From contig NZ_SGXJ01000001.1 of assembly GCF_004216905.1 (NCBI RefSeq), positions 1,364,001 to 1,428,000 of the forward strand: a stretch of DNA of 64,000 nucleotides, in the 5' to 3' direction. Shown one piece after another: positions 1-8,248 of this stretch. A program made the position numbers and the translations under genes. This stretch comes from Kribbella sp. VKM Ac-2569. GTDB taxonomy: Bacteria > Actinomycetota > Actinomycetes > Propionibacteriales > Kribbellaceae. The notes under the pieces were generated by a model. The model was not told the origin of the DNA and ran no database searches. It worked only from the letters and a program-made list of their open reading frames with translations. The stretch's first letter is position 1. Each line of letters starts with the position of its first letter.

Positions 1-574
1 GGGCGAGGCCGAGCGCGAGCGCCGGCAGCAGCAGGTACTGGATACCGATCTCGGGGTTCTCCGACAGCGGCACCTCACCACTGACCGGCAGCAGCCGCCA
101 GGTGACGCCCAGCAGAACGATGAGCAGCAACCCGACCAGGAACGCGGGGGTGGCCAGCAACAGCGTATTGGCCGTGTCCACCGCCATCCGTCCCGGCCGC
201 GACCGCGTCGAGCCACCGAGGACACCCAGGCCGATGCCGATCAGGATCATGAAGACGGAGGCGAGGACGGCCAGCTCGATCGTGCTCTCCATCCGCGACA
301 GGATCAGGTCGCTCACCGAGCGGTTGAAGATGTACGACGTTCCGAGGTGACCGCGCAGGACGCCTCCGAGCCAGGTGAGGTACTGGACGAACAACGGCCG
401 GTCGAGCCCGAGAGACTGCCGGATCGCCTCGGTCTGCTCGGCCGTCGCGTCCGGCCCCGCGATGGTCTGGGCGGGGTCGCCCGGAGCGAACCGCGGCAGC
501 AGGAACGCGATGATCGACGTCGCGAAGAGCACCAGCAGGATCGACGGCAGCTTCTTGACCAGGAACCTGAGCAT
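1..574 (-). CDS. Dpp/Opp-type ABC transporter permease, 3' end cut by window edge
   Basis: The minus strand from ATG at 574 reads open to the window edge for 191 residues. The protein starts MLRFLVKKLPSILLVLF, a first membrane segment, then has the periplasmic region with APGDPAQ that is typical of DppB/OppB permeases, followed by further hydrophobic segments near residues 100-120 and 140-160. It would form half of the membrane channel for the ligand bound by the binding protein at 1984-3531. Its ATG overlaps the TGA of the upstream sulfatase (ATGA), so the two are translationally coupled. The second permease and the ATPases, if present, lie outside the window. The family call is firm; the ligand is unknown, but the sulfatase neighbours suggest something sulfated. 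Confidence 0.9.
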   Translation of the reverse strand, partial: MLRFLVKKLPSILLVLFATSIIAFLLPRFAPGDPAQTIAGPDATAEQTEAIRQSLGLDRPLFVQYLTWLGGVLRGHLGTSYIFNRSVSDLILSRMESTIELAVLASVFMILIGIGLGVLGGSTRSRPGRMAVDTANTLLLATPAFLVGLLLIVLLGVTWRLLPVSGEVPLSENPEIGIQYLLLPALALGLA

Positions 575-1953
575 CAGACACGCTCCCCGGCAGTGACAGC
601 CAGCAGCCTGCGTACCGACTCCGGACGCTCCGCGGCGAGGTCGTGTTCCTCGTGCGGATCCGCGGCGAGATCGACGAGATGCGGATGGTCGAGGTCAGGG
701 CTCACGATCAGCTTCTCCTCGCTGGTGGTGACCGTTCGCCAGCCGCGCAGACGCACCCACTGGTTCGCGCCGTAGTGCCGGGCCGCCATCTCGATCTCGC
801 GTTCGGAACGGTCGAGCCCTGACACGACGTACTCCCGATGGCTGTCGCTGTCGCCCCGCAGGACGCCCAGCACCGAGCGGGCGGTCATGTCCGCCGGCGT
901 CTCCAGCTCCGCGATCTCCAGCGCGGTCGCCGCCAGATCCTCTAGCGACACCAGAGCCTCCGACACCGCGCCCGGTCGCTCGACGAGCGAGCCGGAGATC
1001 ACCAGGGGGATCCGGATGCTCGGATCGAGGGCGATCTGTTTGCCCCAGATGCCGTGGTCGCCGAGCATCTCGCCGTGGTCGCTGGTGTAGATCACCACGG
1101 TGTTCCCGAGCTCGCCCTCCCGTTCGAGCCGATCGAGGAAGGACCCGAGATGCCGGTCGATGTTCTCGATCATCGCGGCGTACCGCCGCCGTACCTCGTT
1201 GTGGTCGCCGTCGAACTCTGTCGACCCGTGCGGCGGCGGGAAGTCCACCTCCGCCCAGTCGGCGCGCATCCGCTCGGTGACGTCCATCGGGTCGTGCGGA
1301 CCCGCGAAGTTCACCACCAGGTGCCACGGTGCGTCTGCTGGTCTGCGGTCGAGCAGCGCGTGCGCGTTCGCGGCGATCCAGTTGTCCAGGTACGACTCCT
1401 CGGGCAGCGGGCTCAGGGAGGTGTCGCCGTACGGCGACTTCGCCCGACGCGAGAAGTCCGCCAGATGGGCCTCGGCGAGCCCCTCGTCGTACAGGTGCTT
1501 CATGTACGGCCCGTGCGGCTCCTCGCGGCCGGACCAGAGCGAGTCGAACTTGCCTTCGTTGTCGATGCCGGCCGTCATCCCCCATTCTCCGAGCAGGCGG
1601 GAGCCGTCGAGGTTCCAGTCGAACGTCGCCTTGTGCAGATCGAACTTGCCGACTCCTGCGACGAAGTACCCGGCATGGTCGCGGAGCCGCCGGTAGTACG
1701 TGTCCGAGTCGACCGGCAGGTCGTGGAAGTTGTTCGGTACCGGCGTCGAGTCGTAGTCACGACCCGTCGCGAGGCAGGCGCGCGCCGGCGCGCACAACGG
1801 CGACGGTGTGGTCGCCCGCCGGAATGTCACACCGGCGTCCTGCAGTCTGCGGATGTTGGGTGTTCGCACCGGCAGGTCGCCGGTGCCCTCGAGCCAGTCG
1901 AAGCGGTGCTGGTCGGCGATGACCAGCAAGATGTTGGGGGTACGACGGTTCAC
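574..1953 (-). CDS. Type I sulfatase (formylglycine-dependent), inside a transporter operon
   Basis: 459 residues of the S1/alkaline-phosphatase superfamily, hydrolysing sulfate esters. The N-terminus NILLVIADQHR carries the first metal-binding acid, and the signature CAPAR (Cys54-Arg58) is the C-x-P-x-R site at which FGE converts Cys to formylglycine. A second metal motif, YTSDHGEMLGDHG, lies in the C-terminal half. There is no signal peptide, so it should act in the cytoplasm. I chose GTG at 1953 because AGGAGG sits 5 nt upstream; an ATG 27 nt further out has no such site. It lies between a binding protein and its permease, an unusual position suggesting that it desulfates the imported ligand. 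The substrate is not predictable from sequence. Confidence 0.92.
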   Translation of the reverse strand: MNRRTPNILLVIADQHRFDWLEGTGDLPVRTPNIRRLQDAGVTFRRATTPSPLCAPARACLATGRDYDSTPVPNNFHDLPVDSDTYYRRLRDHAGYFVAGVGKFDLHKATFDWNLDGSRLLGEWGMTAGIDNEGKFDSLWSGREEPHGPYMKHLYDEGLAEAHLADFSRRAKSPYGDTSLSPLPEESYLDNWIAANAHALLDRRPADAPWHLVVNFAGPHDPMDVTERMRADWAEVDFPPPHGSTEFDGDHNEVRRRYAAMIENIDRHLGSFLDRLEREGELGNTVVIYTSDHGEMLGDHGIWGKQIALDPSIRIPLVISGSLVERPGAVSEALVSLEDLAATALEIAELETPADMTARSVLGVLRGDSDSHREYVVSGLDRSEREIEMAARHYGANQWVRLRGWRTVTTSEEKLIVSPDLDHPHLVDLAADPHEEHDLAAERPESVRRLLAVTAGERV

Positions 1954-1983
1954 GGACTCCTCCTGAGCAGACGGAACCACGGG

Positions 1984-3531
1984 TCAGTGGTCGACGTAGG
2001 CCGACTTCGCATCGAGGTAGGAGCGGCTGGTCCACGTCAGTTCGTGCGCGGACTTGGCCACCACGTTCTGGCCCAGCGCCTGAACGACCGCCACCGTGAA
2101 CGCCTGATCGAGGATGTACTCGGACAGCTTGTGCAAGGCCGTGGCGTAGGCGGCGTCGGTGTCGGCCGCAAGCAGATTGTTGCGCAGGGCCTGGTACTCG
2201 TCGGTCCAGAACTTGGACGAGTTTCCCCTGCGCAGTGAGGGAAGCGAGTCCATCAGGGTGGAGGCGCCGAGACCGTTGAGACCGTGCAGCGGCATGAAGG
2301 CGGTGCCGAGCTTGCCGGCGATCTGGATCTGGTCGAACCCTTGCGTCTCCTGGACCTTGATCACGGGCTTCAGCCCGACCTCCTCGAGGTTGCGGCGCAC
2401 GATCTCCGCGACGCTGGTGTTCTGCGGCAGGCCGATCACGGTGATCGGCACGGCCGTTCCCTCCGCCCCGGCCGCGGTGAGCATCTGCTTGGCCTTCGCC
2501 GGGTCGTAGGTGTAGCGCTGCTCGAGATCCTTCGGGTATCCCGGCGACGTCGGATCCCAGAGCAGGTCGGTGACGACACCAGCGGCACCGAAGATCTGCT
2601 TGGCGATCCGGGCCCGGTCGATGGCGTAGTTGACCGCCTGCCGGGCCTCCAACTTGTCGAACGGCGGCTGGGTGAGGTTCAGGCCGAGCGGATAGACACT
2701 GCCGCTGGTGTTCACGACGGAGAACGCACTGTTGGACGCCATCGACTGGATGTCGACCGGGTTCATCCCGATCGCGATCTGGGACCGGTTGCTGCGCACC
2801 GCGTTCAGCATCGCGGTGCTGTCGTTGATCACGGCGATCGTGATGCTGTCCAGGTGCGGCTTCGGTCCCCAGTACTTGTCGTTGCGGACAAGCTGCGCCT
2901 CGGATCCCGGCGACCAACTCTTGAACAGGAACGGCCCGGTGCCGATCACCTTCGAGCCGTCGGCGAGGCCCTTGACGCTGTCCTTGTCGACGATGAAGGC
3001 GTACTCGAAGAGATCGAAGATGTTCGGGATCGGCTTGCTGAACCTGATCGTCAGCGTCGTCGGACCGGTGACGTCGACGCTGCTGAACTTCTTGGCGATG
3101 AAGGCGACCTGCGAGCTGGACTTCACCAGGTGGTCCAGAGAGAACTTCACGTCGTCGGCTGTCATCGGACGACCGCTCTGGAACGTCACGCCCTCGCGCA
3201 GCGTGACACTGATCGAGAGCTTGTCGTCGGCAACCTTCCATTCCTTGGCGAGCAGCGGTTGCGGTTTCCGCTGATCGTCGTACCGGGTCAGCGTCTCGAA
3301 CACGTTCGCTGCCCAACTGGCGTTGCCCAGCCGTCCGGCCAGCACGTTGTTGGGCTGGATGTCGGAGGCCTGGGCGATGGTCAGAACGCCGACGTCGGTC
3401 GGCTTGGCGCCGGCGGAGGATGCTTCCTGCTGCTTCACCGCGGACTGGCAGCCGGTCACGGACAGTGCGAGCGCCACCGCGCCGGCGACCACCGCTGACC
3501 GCACCCTGGATCGTCGTTGCACTTCGCGCAT
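1984..3531 (-). CDS. Family 5 extracellular solute-binding lipoprotein (DppA/OppA type)
   Basis: 515 residues. The N-terminus has basic residues, a hydrophobic stretch and the lipobox LSVTGC, so it should be anchored outside the membrane by Cys28. The body matches the SBP_bac_5 fold: a VFETLTRYD-like early motif, then an LREGVTFQSGRPMTADDVKFS segment typical of peptide/oligosaccharide binding proteins. A GAGGAG ribosome site precedes the ATG. It is the first gene of the minus-strand operon (binding protein, sulfatase, permease). Family 5 proteins bind peptides, nickel or oligosaccharides; the sulfatase context favours a sulfated glycan fragment or glycopeptide, which is inference. Confidence 0.92.
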   Translation of the reverse strand: MREVQRRSRVRSAVVAGAVALALSVTGCQSAVKQQEASSAGAKPTDVGVLTIAQASDIQPNNVLAGRLGNASWAANVFETLTRYDDQRKPQPLLAKEWKVADDKLSISVTLREGVTFQSGRPMTADDVKFSLDHLVKSSSQVAFIAKKFSSVDVTGPTTLTIRFSKPIPNIFDLFEYAFIVDKDSVKGLADGSKVIGTGPFLFKSWSPGSEAQLVRNDKYWGPKPHLDSITIAVINDSTAMLNAVRSNRSQIAIGMNPVDIQSMASNSAFSVVNTSGSVYPLGLNLTQPPFDKLEARQAVNYAIDRARIAKQIFGAAGVVTDLLWDPTSPGYPKDLEQRYTYDPAKAKQMLTAAGAEGTAVPITVIGLPQNTSVAEIVRRNLEEVGLKPVIKVQETQGFDQIQIAGKLGTAFMPLHGLNGLGASTLMDSLPSLRRGNSSKFWTDEYQALRNNLLAADTDAAYATALHKLSEYILDQAFTVAVVQALGQNVVAKSAHELTWTSRSYLDAKSAYVDH

Positions 3532-3588
3532 CCTGGTTCAACTCCTCGAACGATGAGAGTGACCCCGAGGATTGAAAACCTAGCGAGC

Positions 3589-3599
3589 ACTTAGTAAGT
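3589..3599. promoter_or_regulatory. Candidate operator palindrome in the divergent sulfatase promoter
   Basis: ACTTAGTAAGT is a perfect palindrome of two 5-bp arms around one base. Imperfect symmetry continues outward (GCGAGC on the left, TTCGC on the right). It lies 58 nt from the binding-protein start and 40 nt from the plus-strand sulfatase start, the only shared promoter space of the two divergent operons. No repressor gene is adjacent, so the regulator would act from elsewhere. AT-rich sequence here contrasts with the GC-rich surroundings. Confidence 0.4.
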
Positions 3600-3638
3600 T
3601 TCGCAAGAGTTCGATCCCGCCCAGCGAAGGATCTGGTG

Positions 3639-5066
3639 ATGTCGACACCGAACGTCCTGTGGATCATGGCCGACGAGCTGCGGGCCGACGCCCTCAGTTG
3701 CTACGGCAATCCCCACCCCGAGATCGCGACGCCCCACATCGACTCTCTCGCCGACCGCGGTGTGCTCTTCGAACGCGCCTACGCGTCGTCACCTGTCTGT
3801 GTACCGGCCCGTCACGCGATGCTGAGCGGACAGAGCCCACTGGCCTCGGGCGTGCTCAACAACGAGGGCTATCTGCCTGAGGACTTCACACCGCCGGAGA
3901 TGTTCCCGGAGACCTTCGCGGCCGCCGGGTGGACGACCTCCAACTACGGCAAGGAGCACCTGCCAGGAGGCCGATCTCCATGGCAGCACGACGATCACGC
4001 CGGCTCCGGCACGCGGGAGATCCTGCAATCGGCCACGGAGCACGGCGTCGAGGTCCGGCGCTCGCCCGGAATCGGTCACGTCTTCTCGGCGGTTCTGCCC
4101 GCAGACGCGGAGGTCGGCTCCGAGGCGATCACCCGGTCCGTCGTCGACGTACTGCGATCCGCCGACGGACCGTTCGTACTGCGTGCCAGCTACGTGCAGC
4201 CGCACAAACCGATGGTCGTCCCGGAGCCGTGGGCGAGCCGGTACGACGAGCTGGACTTCGCGGCGCCTCGATCACCGGAGGGATCAGGGAACCGGTTCGA
4301 ACGTGAATGGGGTCTGCTCACGCGCGGCGCCGAGCTCTCAGCCGCGGATCTGAACCGGTCGTTCAGCCGGTACTACGGCTGTGTCTCGTGGCTCGACAGC
4401 CAGGTCGGACAGATCCTGAACGCCCTCGACGAATCCGGACTCCGGGAGTCGACGATCGTGGTCTTCTCCACGGATCACGGTGCGTCGCTCGGCGAGTACG
4501 GGATCCTGGCGAAGCACACGTTCACGCCCGAGAGCCACCGGGTTCCGTTCATCGTCTCCCGGCCAGGCGTCCTGCCGGAGGGAACCCGTCGGTCCGATCT
4601 CGTGCTGAGCGAGGATCTCGCACCCACGCTCCTTGCGCTGGCCGGCCTCAGCCGCCCAGCGACGTGCACCGGGCGCGATCTGTTCGGTGAGCCCGCCCCA
4701 CACGTCGTCCTCTCGGCGATCGGCTATGGCGACAGCACCAGCCGCGCCTTCCCCAACCGGGACGCCGGCGGCTGGGCGGACGGCCTCGGCTGGCCGCAGC
4801 GGATCTGCGCCCGCACCGATCGCTACCGGCTCGACCTCAACACCCGGCGGGCCGGCAAACCTGTCCCACCCGACGAGGCGGACCTCTTCCTCGCCGACAG
4901 CCTCAACGATCCGCAGGAACGTACCAACCTCGTCGATGATCCCCGCTACGCAACAGTCCTCGCCGAGCTCCTGCCGATCGCCACCGCGGCCGCCGCACGC
5001 ATTCCGGCGGCCGTCGTCCGCACCGACGAGTTCCGTCGTACCCGAACTGCCACCACCCCTGTCTGA
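3639..5066 (+). CDS. Type I sulfatase
   Basis: 475 residues, S1 sulfatase family. NVLWIMADELRAD at the N-terminus supplies metal ligands, with Glu after Asp where Asp or Gln is more usual. The modification site is CVPAR (Cys54-Arg58), followed by MLSGQSP. A later FSTDHGASLGEYG segment is the second metal-binding motif. No signal peptide is visible, so it is predicted cytoplasmic. ATG at 3639 is preferred over GTG at 3636 because AAGGA ends 7 nt before it. It is first in the plus-strand run of three sulfatases and FGE, with 24 nt to the next gene. The different sequences of the four local sulfatases suggest different linkage or sugar specificities acting on one complex substrate. Confidence 0.92.
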   Translation: MSTPNVLWIMADELRADALSCYGNPHPEIATPHIDSLADRGVLFERAYASSPVCVPARHAMLSGQSPLASGVLNNEGYLPEDFTPPEMFPETFAAAGWTTSNYGKEHLPGGRSPWQHDDHAGSGTREILQSATEHGVEVRRSPGIGHVFSAVLPADAEVGSEAITRSVVDVLRSADGPFVLRASYVQPHKPMVVPEPWASRYDELDFAAPRSPEGSGNRFEREWGLLTRGAELSAADLNRSFSRYYGCVSWLDSQVGQILNALDESGLRESTIVVFSTDHGASLGEYGILAKHTFTPESHRVPFIVSRPGVLPEGTRRSDLVLSEDLAPTLLALAGLSRPATCTGRDLFGEPAPHVVLSAIGYGDSTSRAFPNRDAGGWADGLGWPQRICARTDRYRLDLNTRRAGKPVPPDEADLFLADSLNDPQERTNLVDDPRYATVLAELLPIATAAAARIPAAVVRTDEFRRTRTATTPV

Positions 5067-5090
5067 TCCCCCCGCCAGGAGCCAACGCCC

Positions 5091-6590
5091 ATGCCCGATT
5101 CCAGTGCCCGCCGACCGAACATCGTCTTCGTACTCACCGACGATCACGCCGCACATTCGATCGGCGCCTACGGATCCGTGGTGAACGAGACGCCGTACAT
5201 CGACGAGATCGCCGCCCGCGGCGTACGGCTGAACAACTGCTTCGTCACGAACTCGCTGTGCTCCCCCAGCCGGGCGTCGATCCTCACCGGCACGTACAGC
5301 CACATCAACGGCGTCTCCACGCTGTGGACGCCGATCGACGCCTCCCAGCCCACCTTCGTCTCCCAGCTGCAGGCCGCGGGCTACCGCACCGGCATCGTCG
5401 GCAAGTGGCACATGGGTGAGGAAGCGGCGTCGAATCCGCAGCACTTCGACTACTGGGACGTGCTGATCAACCAGGGCGAGTACTTCGACCCGCGGTTCCT
5501 GTCCGCGGACGGCGTACGCCGCGAGCCGGGATACGCCACCGACGTCATCACCGACCTCGCGATGCGTTGGGTGGAAGGGCTCGACGATGACGCCCCGTGG
5601 TGTCTGCTGGTCTGGCACAAGGCACCGCACCGTCCGTGGGAGCCGGACGAGAAGCACGCGGACATGTATTCCGACCCGATTCCGGTACCCGGGACGTTCT
5701 GGGACGACTACAGCACCCGATCGGCCTCGGCTCGCCGCGCGCTGATGCGGATCGCCGACTACATCAACAGCGAGGACCTGAAGGCCGAACCACCGAGCGG
5801 CCTCAGCTACGAGGAACTGGCGTTGTGGAAGTACCAGCGCTACATGGAGGACTACCTGCGCTGTGTGGCCTCGATCGACGACAACGTCGGCCGGCTCACG
5901 GACTGGCTACGCGAACGCGGCGAGCTCGACGACACGCTGATGGTGTACTCGTCCGACCAGGGCTTCTTCCTCGGCGACCACGGATGGTTCGACAAGCGGT
6001 TCATGTACGAGGAATCGCTGCGAATGCCGTTGATCATGAGCTATCCACGAGCGATCGCCGCCGAGAGTACGCACGACGGCATCGTCACGAATGTGGACTT
6101 CGCCCGTACCTTCCTGGAAGCCGCCGGCGTCGTGCCCCACGAGCGGATGCAGGGACGCAGCTTCTGGGGAGATCTCGTCGGTGAGCCGACATCGCCACCC
6201 GCGGAAGGCATGTACTACCGATACTGGGAGAACGACGACTGGTTCCACAAGGCGCCGGCGCACTACGGCTACCGCGATGCCCGCTACAAGCTGATCTACT
6301 ACTACAACACCGGCTACGGACTTCCGGGCAGCGGCGTCTTCGAGTACCCGCCCGAGTGGGAGCTCTTCGACCTCGACACCGATCCTCACGAACTGCGCAA
6401 CGTCTACGACGATCCCGCGTACGCGCAGATCCGCGAGGAGCTCAAGATCAAGCTGTACGCCGCGCAGGCCGCGGTCGGCGACGAGCCCGCGACGAACGAC
6501 CAGCCGGCACAGGACGAGCGGGCCTCCGTGCTCGCACGGTTCACGGGCAGCTCGGCCATGAACCCCGTCGTCCCGGGCGGCCGGAAGTGA
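5091..6590 (+). CDS. Type I sulfatase
   Basis: 499 residues. The protein begins RRPNIVFVLTDDHAAHS with the Asp-Asp metal pair and has the modification pentapeptide CSPSR (Cys57-Arg61) followed by ASILTGTYSH. GKWHMGE (Lys and His of the active site) and SSDQGFFLGDHGWFDKRF complete the catalytic set. This motif pattern is common in the sulfatase group that includes glycosaminoglycan and N-acetylglucosamine-6-sulfate enzymes, but I cannot assign a substrate. A 24-nt gap carrying an AGGAG site separates it from the preceding sulfatase, and its TGA overlaps the GTG of the next one. No export signal is seen. Confidence 0.93.
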   Translation: MPDSSARRPNIVFVLTDDHAAHSIGAYGSVVNETPYIDEIAARGVRLNNCFVTNSLCSPSRASILTGTYSHINGVSTLWTPIDASQPTFVSQLQAAGYRTGIVGKWHMGEEAASNPQHFDYWDVLINQGEYFDPRFLSADGVRREPGYATDVITDLAMRWVEGLDDDAPWCLLVWHKAPHRPWEPDEKHADMYSDPIPVPGTFWDDYSTRSASARRALMRIADYINSEDLKAEPPSGLSYEELALWKYQRYMEDYLRCVASIDDNVGRLTDWLRERGELDDTLMVYSSDQGFFLGDHGWFDKRFMYEESLRMPLIMSYPRAIAAESTHDGIVTNVDFARTFLEAAGVVPHERMQGRSFWGDLVGEPTSPPAEGMYYRYWENDDWFHKAPAHYGYRDARYKLIYYYNTGYGLPGSGVFEYPPEWELFDLDTDPHELRNVYDDPAYAQIREELKIKLYAAQAAVGDEPATNDQPAQDERASVLARFTGSSAMNPVVPGGRK

Positions 6591-8248
6591 CCGGCACGAC
6601 CCCGGCCGCACCGCCCAACATCCTGTGGATCTCGACCCACGACATCAACCCCCACCTCGGGTGCTACACCGGCGTCTGGCCTGGTGCCGAGGTCGCGCGA
6701 ACACCGAACCTCGACGCGCTCGCCGCCGCCGGCGTCCGCTTCGACCAGGCGTTCGCGACGACACCCGTCTGCGCACCGTCACGGTCATCGCTCATGACCG
6801 GCTGCTTCCCGACCTCCATTGGCACGCACAACATGCGGTCCAAGGCAGTGCCACCCCCTGAGGTCCGCTTGCTGAGCGAGTCCTTCCGGATGGCCGGCTA
6901 CTACGCGACCAACAACGTGTTCACCGATTTCCAGGTACCGGTGCCGGGTACGGCGTTCGACGACTGCTCGGCGACGGCACACTGGCGCAACCGCCCGTCC
7001 AGCGAGACGCCGTTCTTCGCGATGTTCCACGGTATGACGACGCACGAATCGCAGTTGTACGTCGACGACGCGCGGTTCGCCGAAGTGACTCGCGAGCTCC
7101 CCGACGAGCACCGGCACGACCCCGGCTCGACGCCCGTCCCGCCGTACCACCTCCACAACGACGTGTTCGCGACGGCCTGGGCTCGGTACCACGATCTGAT
7201 CTCGGTCATGGACGCCTCGGTCGGGCGGTTGCTGGCCGAGCTCGAAGACGACGGTCTCGCCGACAACACCATCGTCGTCTTCTGGAGCGACCATGGCGCA
7301 GGCTTCCCACGAGCGAAGCGCTGGGCCACCGAGGCGGGTCTTCGCGTTCCGGTCATCGTCCGCTGGCCGGCACGCATCGCCGCCGGCCAGGTCCGCGACG
7401 ACGTCGTACACCTCGCGGACCTGGCTCCGTCGATGCTGCGGATGGCTGGACTCGACGTCCCTGCACACGCGCAGTTCTCGGCCCTGTTCGACGCAGCGGG
7501 CACCAATCTCATCCAAGGCGAGTACACCTTCGGCGGCCGCGACCGGATGGACGAGCAGCGCGACTCGTCGCGTACCGTCCGGGACGCACGTTTCCGTTAC
7601 GTCCGGCACCGGCACCCGGACCGGTCTCCGTTCCAGTACCAGCACTACGCGGACCAGTTCCCGACGTGGAAAGAACTGCGCCGAGCCGTCAACGACGAGG
7701 CACGCCAGCGCGCCGCCGGCCAAGCACCCGACGCCTTGTCCACACTGCAGCGCCGAGTAACCGCCGAGCGAAAGCCCCGCCACGAGCTGTACGACGTACA
7801 AGCAGATCCCCACGAGACGACCGATCTGGCCGCCGACCCTCGGTATGCCGACACCCTGCACAGACTCGAGGCGGCGTTGGACGACTGGCTCGCGCGGGTG
7901 GGAGACCTCGGCACCGTCGACGAGGACCTCCTGATCGAGACCTGGAGGCCCGGCGGCACCTGGCAGGTCACCGCAGATCCCGTCTGCACGATCACTCCGG
8001 ACGAGACCGTGACCGTTTCCTGTTCGACGCCGGGCGCCCTGATCGGGTGGAGTCGCGACGACCCGGCCCCGCATCGGGAACTCACGCTCCAGGAGACCAT
8101 CACCGGCGATCCCGAACTCGACGGGCAGACCTGGCACATCTACACGGATCCACTGAAAGCCGGCACCGAGGGTCCCCGATGGATCCGCGCCTGGCGCCTC
8201 GGCTACGCGCCGAGCTCACTCGTCGAGATCCCTCGGACCACACCATGA
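6587..8248 (+). CDS. Type I sulfatase with C-terminal beta domain
   Basis: 553 residues. The GTG at 6587 overlaps the previous stop (GTGA). The N-terminus NILWISTHDINPHLGCY has His-Asp where most S1 enzymes have Asp-Asp, and the modification site is CAPSR (Cys62-Arg66) in a VCAPSRSSLMTG context. FWSDHGAGFPRAKRW supplies the second metal motif. After the usual end of the fold (the DPHETTDLAADPRY segment) about 120 more residues follow. They include ITPDETVTVSCSTPGALIGW and WRLGYAPSSLVEI, which resemble the small beta domain seen at the C-terminus of some hexosaminidases and sulfatases. There is no signal peptide. Next gene: FGE, again with a 4-nt overlap. Confidence 0.92.
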   Translation: MTGTTPAAPPNILWISTHDINPHLGCYTGVWPGAEVARTPNLDALAAAGVRFDQAFATTPVCAPSRSSLMTGCFPTSIGTHNMRSKAVPPPEVRLLSESFRMAGYYATNNVFTDFQVPVPGTAFDDCSATAHWRNRPSSETPFFAMFHGMTTHESQLYVDDARFAEVTRELPDEHRHDPGSTPVPPYHLHNDVFATAWARYHDLISVMDASVGRLLAELEDDGLADNTIVVFWSDHGAGFPRAKRWATEAGLRVPVIVRWPARIAAGQVRDDVVHLADLAPSMLRMAGLDVPAHAQFSALFDAAGTNLIQGEYTFGGRDRMDEQRDSSRTVRDARFRYVRHRHPDRSPFQYQHYADQFPTWKELRRAVNDEARQRAAGQAPDALSTLQRRVTAERKPRHELYDVQADPHETTDLAADPRYADTLHRLEAALDDWLARVGDLGTVDEDLLIETWRPGGTWQVTADPVCTITPDETVTVSCSTPGALIGWSRDDPAPHRELTLQETITGDPELDGQTWHIYTDPLKAGTEGPRWIRAWRLGYAPSSLVEIPRTTP

